Source: Chitinophagaceae bacterium
GTDB taxonomy: Bacteria; Bacteroidota; Bacteroidia; Chitinophagales; Chitinophagaceae
Length of the DNA stretch: 5,928 nt
Direction of reading: 5' to 3'
Assembly: GCA_947378615.1 (NCBI GenBank)
Contig: CANCKV010000232.1
Location: 1-5,928 of the forward strand
Shown here: piece by piece, positions 1 to 5,928 of the stretch
Layout: each line of letters begins with the position of its first letter
Numbering within the stretch: the first letter of the stretch is position 1
The notes under the pieces: generated by a model
What the model saw: only the letters and a program-made list of their open reading frames with translations
What the model was told of the DNA's origin: nothing
Databases searched by the model: none
Program-made: the position numbers and the translations under genes

Positions 1-70
1 TAAACTTATTATCTATAACTATCTACGACAAAGTAGCACTTTAAATTTTTCATACATTTCATTTTTCACA
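1..70. other. short AT-rich leader before wzt, no recognised feature
   Basis: These 70 bases precede the ATG of wzt. The wzt frame is open back to base 2 but has no ATG, GTG or TTG there. Another frame ends in a TAA at 42-44 after 13 codons, which could be the tail of an upstream gene or chance. I see no convincing Bacteroidota promoter (TTTG and TAnnTTTG boxes), no Shine-Dalgarno sequence and no hairpin. The region is too short to say whether transcription starts here or runs in from upstream. Confidence 0.4.
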
Positions 71-1372
71 ATGAGCATAGCAATTAAGGCAGATAACATC
101 AGCAAAGCTTATCAATTAGGTGAGTTTAGTACGGGTACAATTTCTCGTGATATTGAAAGGTGGTGGGCATTGTTTAGAGGGAAAGAGGATCCTTATCTAA
201 AAATAGGTGAAACAAATGATAGAAGTACAAAGGGTACAAGTGATATTGTTTGGAGTTTGAAGGATATCAATTTTGAAATTAATCAAGGTGATGCTGTTGG
301 AATCATAGGTAGAAATGGTGCTGGAAAGAGCACGTTGCTAAAAATTTTGAGTAGGGTAACAACGCCGACTACGGGAAATATCAAGGTAAAAGGGAGAATA
401 GCAAGCTTATTAGAAGTAGGAACAGGTTTTCATCCTGAATTGACGGGAAGAGAAAACATATATCTAAATGGGGCTATTTTAGGAATGCGTAAGCAGGAAA
501 TTACTCGAAAATTTGATGAAATAGTCGATTTTTCTGGGGTTGAACGTTATATAGATACGCCTGTAAAAAGATATAGTAGTGGTATGTATGTACGATTGGC
601 ATTTGCTGTTGCTGCACATTTGGAAAGCGAAATACTGATTGTAGATGAGGTATTGGCAGTAGGAGATGCAGAATTCCAGAAAAAGTGTCTCGGAAAAATG
701 GGAGATGTAAGCAAGGGAGAAGGGCGTACAATCTTATTTGTAAGTCACAATATGGCTGCTGTGACAACATTATGTAATCAATGTATCTTATTAAAGAATG
801 GACAATTGAAGGAGAGTGGCACAACTTCTAAAATTATTGATAGTTATATCATGAGTGGAAAAAGTTTAGAGGGGGAGATTACAGAAGACGAGATAGTTTA
901 TGAACAAAAATATGAGTGGGCTAAATTCAAATCTATTAGAACAGTAGGAAAGAGGGGGATAGAAAGTAGTTTTGGTATTAACGAAGAAATTGATATAGAA
1001 ATTGAATTTGAAGTATTAAAGGATGGAGAAACAATTCAAACTAGTGTACATATCTTGGATAATATGGGTACTTGTATTTTAGCCACATTCAATGGGAATT
1101 CTGCTAATACAATTAGTGACCCATTTTCTGAAAAGCCCCTTACTAAAGGGATCTATATATCAAAATGTACCATTCCTGCCTATTTTTTGAATGATGTTTC
1201 TTATTTGCTGAGTTGTTATTTGGTGCCGCGTGAATTACAAAAAATGGCAATTGCAAAAGAAGTCCTCTCATTATCAATTACAGAAACAGGGGAAATGCGA
1301 TCTGAATATACAGGTCAATGGATTGGATTGATACGTCCTAAACTTAAATGGTACACTAGCAAAAAATCTTAG
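71..1372 (+). CDS. wzt: ABC-type polysaccharide exporter, ATP-binding subunit Wzt with C-terminal carbohydrate-binding domain
   Basis: This is the 433-residue cytoplasmic ATPase that, with a Wzm permease, drives export of undecaprenyl-linked O-antigen or a similar glycan. The nucleotide-binding domain covers about residues 1-260. It has Walker A GRNGAGKST (80-88), the Wzt/TagH-type stretch LLEVGTGFHPELTGREN (113-129), the ABC signature YSSGM (168-172), Walker B ILIVDEV (188-194, catalytic Glu193) and switch His226 in FVSHN. About 45 residues (16-60) are inserted before the strand leading to Walker A, as often seen in Bacteroidota Wzt proteins. Residues about 270-433 form a second domain matching Wzt_C, the beta-sandwich that binds the glycan in long-form Wzt; it ends in the family-like IRPKLKW (421-427). 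The ATG at 71 gives a normal N-terminus and no other standard start lies upstream. No wzm is visible, so it is probably to the left. rfbF begins one base after the stop. A teichoic-acid-type exporter ATPase is less likely given the neighbours. Confidence 0.93.
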   Translation: MSIAIKADNISKAYQLGEFSTGTISRDIERWWALFRGKEDPYLKIGETNDRSTKGTSDIVWSLKDINFEINQGDAVGIIGRNGAGKSTLLKILSRVTTPTTGNIKVKGRIASLLEVGTGFHPELTGRENIYLNGAILGMRKQEITRKFDEIVDFSGVERYIDTPVKRYSSGMYVRLAFAVAAHLESEILIVDEVLAVGDAEFQKKCLGKMGDVSKGEGRTILFVSHNMAAVTTLCNQCILLKNGQLKESGTTSKIIDSYIMSGKSLEGEITEDEIVYEQKYEWAKFKSIRTVGKRGIESSFGINEEIDIEIEFEVLKDGETIQTSVHILDNMGTCILATFNGNSANTISDPFSEKPLTKGIYISKCTIPAYFLNDVSYLLSCYLVPRELQKMAIAKEVLSLSITETGEMRSEYTGQWIGLIRPKLKWYTSKKS

Positions 1373-1373
1373 A

Positions 1374-2150
1374 ATGAAGGTTGTAATTTTAGCAGGTGGT
1401 CTGGGAACTAGATTAATGGAAGAGACTGAAGCCCGACCAAAACCAATGGTAGAGATTGGTGGGAAACCAATCCTTTGGCATATCATGAAAATATATGAAG
1501 CCCATGGATTTAACGATTTTGTCATTTGTCTTGGTTATAAAGCACAATTAATCAAAGAATATTTTTTGAACTATTACCTATATAATTCAGATGTAACGAT
1601 AGAATTGGAAAAGAACAAAGTTGAAGTTCATTTTTCAAATACTGAGTCTTTTAAAGTGACTTTGGTTGATACAGGATTGCTTACAAATACAGCAGGGAGA
1701 ATCAAGCGTATAGAGAAGTATGTGAAAGATGAAACCTTTATGCTGACTTATGGAGATGGAGTTTCAGATGTCAATATCAAAGAGTTGGTTTCCTTTCATC
1801 GTCAGCATGGACGTCTTGCTACGCTGACTAGTATTCAAACTCCTGGCAGATTTGGAAACATTGAAATGGATGACAACGGAAATGTGATTCATTTCGTTGA
1901 GAAACCACAAGGGGATGGCATGTGGATTAATGGCGGTTTCTTTGTTTTGGAACCACAGATTTTTAATTATCTTGAAGGTAATATGGATGAAGTTCAATTT
2001 GAAAAGAAACCTTTATTGGAAATTGCAAAGAATAATCAGTTATCAGCCTATAAACATCATGGTTTCTGGAAGCCTATGGATGCCTTGAGAGATCGGATAG
2101 AACTTGAGCAATTATGGAATACTAATAAAGCGAAATGGAAGATTTGGTAA
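1374..2150 (+). CDS. rfbF: Glucose-1-phosphate cytidylyltransferase
   Basis: Also called ddhA or ascA. It catalyses CTP + alpha-D-glucose 1-phosphate to CDP-glucose + diphosphate, the first committed step toward CDP-3,6-dideoxyhexoses, in the cytoplasm. The 258 residues match the family's usual length of about 257. Visible motifs are the nucleotidyltransferase loop AGGLGTR (7-13), RPKPMVEIGGKPILWHIM (21-38, with Lys23 of the PKPM element), YGDGVSDV (126-133, with the metal-binding Asp expected here), EKPQGDGMWINGGFF (176-190) and GFWKPMDALRD (230-240, probably the second metal Asp at 236). EETEARPKPM is typical of the CTP:glucose-1-phosphate group rather than of dTTP (RmlA) or UTP (GalU) enzymes. 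The ATG at 1374 follows the wzt stop by one base with no Shine-Dalgarno sequence, suggesting translational coupling. rfbG, which uses its product, is separated from it by an acyltransferase gene. Confidence 0.95.
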   Translation: MKVVILAGGLGTRLMEETEARPKPMVEIGGKPILWHIMKIYEAHGFNDFVICLGYKAQLIKEYFLNYYLYNSDVTIELEKNKVEVHFSNTESFKVTLVDTGLLTNTAGRIKRIEKYVKDETFMLTYGDGVSDVNIKELVSFHRQHGRLATLTSIQTPGRFGNIEMDDNGNVIHFVEKPQGDGMWINGGFFVLEPQIFNYLEGNMDEVQFEKKPLLEIAKNNQLSAYKHHGFWKPMDALRDRIELEQLWNTNKAKWKIW

Positions 2151-2161
2151 TTTAAACGACA

Positions 2162-3298
2162 ATGATGACTGAAAAAAGAAATTTTGGGTTAGATATAATT
2201 CGATGTACTGCTGTGATGTTAGTTTTGTTAGCACATACTTTACAGATTGTTTCTTCAAAGCCATTGATTGGTAAGTTTAGGATATTTGCAGCTGTTTGGG
2301 GAGTTGAACTATTTTTTGCCCTAAGTGGCTTTTTAATAGGAACAATTCTGATAAAATCTTTTACAGAATTTGAAACTAGTTTTGAAACCTGCAAAAAATT
2401 TTGGATTCGTCGATGGTTTCGGACGTTACCTAATTATTTTTTAATGCTAATTGTTTATTTACTTTTTCCAATTATAACTGGTTCAACAGATTTTCCTATA
2501 ACTTTATCTGAATTTCTAAAGCATATTTTTTTTATTCAAAGATTAAAACCTATTAACTTCCATTATTATTTTTATAGCGTATCATGGAGTTTATGTATAG
2601 AAGAGTGTTTTTATTTAATTTTCCCTATCCTAATAATTTTATTTTATAATATTACAAAAAATGTGAAACAAAGCGTATTTAATAGTATAATTTTTATTTC
2701 AATATTTTGTTTAGTTGAAAGATGTATTGGGAGCAACTATTTTAATTGGCTTTGGGACGAGGGATTTCGAAAAACTATGACCCTGAGACTTGATTCTATT
2801 GGTTTTGGAGTTTTAGCAGCTTACACAAAGGTTTATTATATATCTTTTTGGCGTAATAAAAGGCTTTTGCTATTTATAGGTATTATTTCTCAACTCTTTT
2901 TGATATACTTTTTTAATCATCTTTTTCTTAATAAATATTATATTCCATCTGATACCCAAATAGCAAACGTTGGAAATTTTATGAATATCTGGTTTTTTAC
3001 ATTCAATAGCTTGTCTTTAATATGTTTCATTCCGTATATTAGTGATATTGATTTGAAAAATAAATTCATTACTATTATCAGTATAATTTCATATTCAGTT
3101 TATTTAACTCATCCCTTAGTACTAATGGTAAATCACAGGGTTGAATGGGCACACAAATACATAGAGTTTTCTTGTTTATATATTGTAATTTTTGTCATAT
3201 CGTATTTGCAATATAATTTTTTTGAAAAAAGATTTACAAATATGAGAAATAGGTTTACAAATTCTCATAACTCAATTACAAAACTCAATTATAAATAA
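2162..3298 (+). CDS. Membrane acyltransferase, OafA/YrhL-like (acyltransferase-3 family)
   Basis: This is a 378-residue polytopic inner-membrane protein predicted to transfer an acyl group, most often acetyl, onto a sugar. Family motifs appear in order: LDIIRCTAVMLVLLAH (10-25, with conserved Arg14 and the proposed catalytic His25), GVELFFALSGFLIG (47-60), FWIRRWFRTLP (80-90), SWSLCIEECFYLIFP (141-155), RLDSIGFGVLAA (209-220) and ISYSVYLTHP (309-318). By eye there are about ten hydrophobic helices. The length fits the membrane domain alone, with no C-terminal SGNH esterase domain. ATG codons at 2162 and 2165 are both possible starts, differing by one residue. The gene is much more AT-rich than rfbF before it (12 of 60 bases are G or C at 2521-2580, against 28 of 60 at 1801-1860), partly because membrane proteins use many Phe and Ile codons, but later acquisition is also possible. 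Its place within a dideoxyhexose cassette suggests it decorates the same glycan, with acceptor and acyl group unknown. It has no assignable symbol. Confidence 0.88.
   Translation: MMTEKRNFGLDIIRCTAVMLVLLAHTLQIVSSKPLIGKFRIFAAVWGVELFFALSGFLIGTILIKSFTEFETSFETCKKFWIRRWFRTLPNYFLMLIVYLLFPIITGSTDFPITLSEFLKHIFFIQRLKPINFHYYFYSVSWSLCIEECFYLIFPILIILFYNITKNVKQSVFNSIIFISIFCLVERCIGSNYFNWLWDEGFRKTMTLRLDSIGFGVLAAYTKVYYISFWRNKRLLLFIGIISQLFLIYFFNHLFLNKYYIPSDTQIANVGNFMNIWFFTFNSLSLICFIPYISDIDLKNKFITIISIISYSVYLTHPLVLMVNHRVEWAHKYIEFSCLYIVIFVISYLQYNFFEKRFTNMRNRFTNSHNSITKLNYK
3233..3269. repeat. small direct and inverted repeat at the 3' end of the acyltransferase gene
   Basis: TTTACAAAT occurs at 3233-3241 and again at 3254-3262, encoding RFTN twice (residues 357-360 and 364-367) in the hydrophilic C-terminal tail. 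Overlapping it, TATGAGAA (3241-3248) and TTCTCATA (3262-3269) form a perfect 8-bp inverted repeat around a 13-base loop, ending 29 bases before the stop codon. There is no T-tract after it, so it is not an intrinsic terminator. It may be a local duplication in a variable tail or chance in AT-rich DNA. Confidence 0.3.
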
Positions 3299-3307
3299 TT
3301 ATCAAAT

Positions 3308-4369
3308 TTGTACAGTAGCAAAAAAATTTTTATAACTGGTCATACAGGCTTTAAAGGTTCATGGTTAACTTATGCTCTTTATAAGGAGGGTGCAATTATT
3401 AAAGGATATTCATTAGCACCTGAAACCAATCCCTCTCTTTATAGTCTTATTGAAGGGGTATTAGATATTGAATCTGTTATTGATGATATTAACGATTCCT
3501 CAAAGTTAGAAAATGAAATAGTAGATTTTCAGCCCGATTTCATCTTTCATCTCGCAGCTCAACCGTTAGTAAGAAAATCATATCAAGAGCCTTTAAACAC
3601 ATTCTCAACAAATGTTATAGGTACTGCCAATATTTTAAACGCACTTCGAAAACTTGAGAAACCTTGTTCAATCATTCTCATTACAACAGATAAAGTGTAT
3701 GAAAACAAGGAATGGCATTATCCCTACAGGGAGACTGATCGGCTTGGTGGGTATGATCCATATAGTGCAAGTAAGGCGTGTTCTGAACTTGTAATCAATA
3801 GCTATATTCAATCATTTTTCAACCCATCCAAATTTGATTTGCACAAGAAAAGTATTGTAAGTGTAAGAGCCGGCAATGTAATAGGTGGTGGGGATTGGTC
3901 TGCAGATCGGTTGATACCAGATATTGCGAAGTCAATCAATGAAAATCGAGCCATCATCATACGAAACCCCAATTCGATAAGACCATGGCAACATGTACTT
4001 GAACCTATATTTGGTTATCTTCAATTAGGAATTTTACTTTCTAATAATCCGATTAAGTACGGTGGTTCTTGGAATTTTGGTCCAGCTAATTCAGATAATT
4101 TGCCAGTGATTAACATAGCAAAACAAGCAATTAAGATTTGGGGGAAGGGTTCAATAGATTTTCAAATCAATTCTAATGCACCTCACGAAGCAGGCCTATT
4201 GAAGTTGGATATTAGTAAAGCGATTAATGAAATGAAATGGCAGCCTAAAATGAATACTTCGATGGCGATTCAGCGCGCAATTTCATGGTACAAATCTTTT
4301 TATGAAGGAACGTTTTCAGCCGTTGAATTGCTCGAAGCTGATATTAATTATTATAAATCTTTAATATAA
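3308..4369 (+). CDS. rfbG: CDP-glucose 4,6-dehydratase
   Basis: Also called ddhB or ascB. This extended short-chain dehydrogenase/reductase converts CDP-D-glucose to CDP-4-keto-6-deoxy-D-glucose with bound NAD+. At 353 residues it is close to the family's usual 355-360. It shows the Rossmann loop [10 protein letters not shown] (10-19), [12 protein letters not shown] (81-92), TTDKVYEN (126-133), the catalytic YSASK (Tyr152, Lys156), [10 protein letters not shown] (188-197), [10 protein letters not shown] (224-233) and WNFGP (255-259). The TDK triplet, with Lys where dTDP-glucose dehydratases carry Glu, together with GGGDW and RPWQHVLEP marks the CDP-glucose type rather than RmlB. The start is TTG. 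It lies only nine residues before the glycine loop, the frame upstream closes at 3296-3298 (the acyltransferase stop), and no ATG or GTG lies between, so TTG is the only standard start that keeps the whole fold. No Shine-Dalgarno sequence is seen. rfbH starts four bases after the stop. Confidence 0.94.
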   Translation: MYSSKKIFITGHTGFKGSWLTYALYKEGAIIKGYSLAPETNPSLYSLIEGVLDIESVIDDINDSSKLENEIVDFQPDFIFHLAAQPLVRKSYQEPLNTFSTNVIGTANILNALRKLEKPCSIILITTDKVYENKEWHYPYRETDRLGGYDPYSASKACSELVINSYIQSFFNPSKFDLHKKSIVSVRAGNVIGGGDWSADRLIPDIAKSINENRAIIIRNPNSIRPWQHVLEPIFGYLQLGILLSNNPIKYGGSWNFGPANSDNLPVINIAKQAIKIWGKGSIDFQINSNAPHEAGLLKLDISKAINEMKWQPKMNTSMAIQRAISWYKSFYEGTFSAVELLEADINYYKSLI

Positions 4370-4373
4370 AATT

Positions 4374-5690
4374 ATGGAGAATTTATTTACAAATTTGCAC
4401 GATAAGGTTTTAAGAGATAGTTTGATACCTATATTTAAGAACAAGATTACAAGAACTATTGTACCTGGAAAAGATTATATTCCAGTTACTGGAAAGATAA
4501 TTGATGAAACAGATATATTGATGGGTATTGAAGCTACTATGGACGCATGGCTAACAGCTGGTCGTTTCAGTACTTTATTTGAACGGGAGTTTGCACATTA
4601 TATGGGAAGTCGTTTTTCTTTTTTAGTTAACTCTGGTTCCTCTGCCAATTTATTGGCTTTTTATACACTTACTTCACCAAAATTAGGCGAGAGGGCAATC
4701 AAGCCCTTGGATGAGATTATTACTGTAGCAGCAGGATTTCCAACGACCATTAATCCTATAATACAATTTGGTTGTATTCCTGTTTTTGTCGATGTTGAAA
4801 TTCCCAGCTATAATATTAAAGTGGAAGATATAGAGAAAGCAATTTCTCCTAAGTCAAAGGCAATCATGATTGCTCACGCTTTGGGTAATCCTTTTAACAT
4901 TGATGCAGTAATGACAATCGCCAAGAAATATAACTTGTGGGTGATAGAGGATGATTGTGATAGTTTGGGAGCTACCTTTAACGGGAAAAAAACTGGAACT
5001 TTTGGAGACCTTGCTACTGTATCATTTTATCCTGCCCATCATATTACGATGGGTGAGGGTGGAGCGGTATTGGTAAACAATGCCTCACTTAAAAAAATTG
5101 TTGAAAGTTTTAGAGATTGGGGAAGGGATTGTTGGTGTTCGCCTGGTTGCGATAATACCTGTGGCAAAAGATATGATTGGCAGTTGGGAGGATTACCTGA
5201 TGGGTATGATCATAAATATACATACTCACATATTGGATTCAATTTAAAAGTAACAGATATGCAAGCAGCTATAGGTTTAAGCCAATTGTCAAAGGCAAAT
5301 TCTTTCATTGAAAAGAGAAGAGAAAATCATTTAAAATTAACTGAAAGATTTAAAGAATTGGAAGAGTATTTTATTCTTCCAAAAGCTACAGAAAATAGTA
5401 AACCAAGTTGGTTTGGTTTTATGCTGACTGTAAGGGATGGAAAAGGTATTGATAGAAACAGATTAGTTGAGTATTTGGAAAACAATAAAATTGGAACGCG
5501 TCTATTTTTTGGTGGAAATGTTTTGAGGCAACCTGCGTATGCCAATGTAAATTATAGAAAGATTGGTGAATTACCTAATTCAGATATTATTATGAATCAA
5601 TCTTTTTGGTTAGGTGTTTGGCCAGGACTTAATGATGATCACTATGACTATATTTTGGATAAGATCAAATCCTATATTAATCTAGTATAA
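4374..5690 (+). CDS. rfbH: CDP-6-deoxy-L-threo-D-glycero-4-hexulose-3-dehydrase (E1), iron-sulfur PMP enzyme
   Basis: Also called ddhC or ascC. It removes the C-3 hydroxyl of CDP-4-keto-6-deoxyglucose using pyridoxamine phosphate and a [2Fe-2S] cluster, with electrons from a separate reductase (E3). It has the fold-type-I aminotransferase (DegT/DnrJ/EryC1) plan: NSGSSAN (86-92) for cofactor phosphate, IEDD (191-194) with the Asp expected to face the pyridine nitrogen, and [15 protein letters not shown] (217-231). The Schiff-base Lys of aminotransferases is replaced by His (222, in PAHHIT), the mark of a dehydrase that cannot hold PLP covalently. Cys195, Cys253, Cys255 and Cys263 fit exactly the C-X57-C-X1-C-X7-C cluster motif described for Yersinia E1, which separates it from the GDP-sugar dehydratase ColD. 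Cys259 is an additional cysteine in the same loop. The 438 residues match the family length. The ATG follows rfbG by four bases. The E3 reductase gene is not in this window. Confidence 0.95.
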   Translation: MENLFTNLHDKVLRDSLIPIFKNKITRTIVPGKDYIPVTGKIIDETDILMGIEATMDAWLTAGRFSTLFEREFAHYMGSRFSFLVNSGSSANLLAFYTLTSPKLGERAIKPLDEIITVAAGFPTTINPIIQFGCIPVFVDVEIPSYNIKVEDIEKAISPKSKAIMIAHALGNPFNIDAVMTIAKKYNLWVIEDDCDSLGATFNGKKTGTFGDLATVSFYPAHHITMGEGGAVLVNNASLKKIVESFRDWGRDCWCSPGCDNTCGKRYDWQLGGLPDGYDHKYTYSHIGFNLKVTDMQAAIGLSQLSKANSFIEKRRENHLKLTERFKELEEYFILPKATENSKPSWFGFMLTVRDGKGIDRNRLVEYLENNKIGTRLFFGGNVLRQPAYANVNYRKIGELPNSDIIMNQSFWLGVWPGLNDDHYDYILDKIKSYINLV

Positions 5691-5698
5691 AAACTATC

Positions 5699-5928
5699 TT
5701 GAAAGATACAATCTTTATTACTGGTATTACTGGTTTTCTAGGTTCTCAAATAGGAAAATATTTGTGTGTAGAAGGATATAAAGTAATAGCTACGAAGCGT
5801 ACTGAATCTAGTCTGAAAAATTGCACAGAGTATATTCAAAATATAAAATGGGTTAATATTGATGAGGTAAATTGGGAATTAGAAATCATAAATTTAAAAC
5901 CTCAAATAATTATTCATGCTGCATGGAT
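5699..5928 (+). CDS. NAD(P)-dependent sugar epimerase/reductase (extended SDR), 5' part only; candidate CDP-dideoxyhexose C-4 reductase
   Basis: The window edge cuts this gene after 76 codons. The N-terminal Rossmann domain is clear: KDTIFITGITGFLGS (2-16) with the GxxGxxG loop, a second strand ending in VIATKRT (29-35), and the fourth-strand motif IIIHAAW (70-76). Basic Lys33-Arg34 after the second strand, with no acidic residue there, suggest NADPH preference, as expected of a ketosugar reductase. The position directly after rfbH corresponds to where Salmonella and Yersinia keep the abequose or paratose synthase (rfbJ/abe, rfbS/prt), so this may be the enzyme that reduces C-4 and completes the CDP-3,6-dideoxyhexose. 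A tyvelose-type epimerase or an unrelated SDR is also possible, because the specificity region lies off the edge. The start is TTG: the frame upstream closes at 5678-5680, no ATG or GTG intervenes, and the glycine loop begins nine codons in. There is no Shine-Dalgarno sequence. Confidence 0.82.
   Translation, partial: MKDTIFITGITGFLGSQIGKYLCVEGYKVIATKRTESSLKNCTEYIQNIKWVNIDEVNWELEIINLKPQIIIHAAW

Overview
The window is a stretch of a surface-polysaccharide (O-antigen or capsule type) biosynthesis locus, read entirely on the + strand. A bacterium of the phylum Bacteroidota is the best guess. The DNA is AT-rich, none of the six starts has a recognisable Shine-Dalgarno sequence (the region before each start is A/T-rich), and the Wzt-type ATPase has an N-terminal style common in that phylum. 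Genus cannot be told from the sequence.

Layout: a 70-base leader with no recognised feature; wzt, the ATPase of an ABC polysaccharide exporter (71-1372); rfbF/ddhA, glucose-1-phosphate cytidylyltransferase (1374-2150); an integral-membrane acyltransferase of the OafA/acyltransferase-3 family (2162-3298); rfbG/ddhB, CDP-glucose 4,6-dehydratase (3308-4369, TTG start); rfbH/ddhC, the iron-sulfur, PMP-dependent C-3 dehydratase E1 (4374-5690); and the first 76 codons of an NAD(P)-dependent short-chain dehydrogenase/reductase (5699 to the window end, TTG start). The gaps between genes are 1, 11, 9, 4 and 8 bases and hold no terminator, so this reads as one operon that continues past the right edge. 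No gene-free stretch exceeds 70 bases.

How the genes work together: RfbF makes CDP-glucose, RfbG converts it to CDP-4-keto-6-deoxyglucose, and RfbH removes the C-3 hydroxyl. The final reductase or epimerase, probably the truncated last gene, sets the C-4 configuration of a CDP-3,6-dideoxyhexose (abequose, paratose, tyvelose, ascarylose or similar). The acyltransferase placed inside the cassette probably decorates the glycan, perhaps the dideoxyhexose itself. Wzt, with its C-terminal carbohydrate-recognition domain, would power export of the finished chain together with a Wzm permease outside the window.

The components are known families and I see no clearly new system. The points of interest are the arrangement (an acyltransferase between ddhA and ddhB, a dideoxyhexose cassette next to an ABC exporter, and no E3 reductase gene in view) and the TTG starts.
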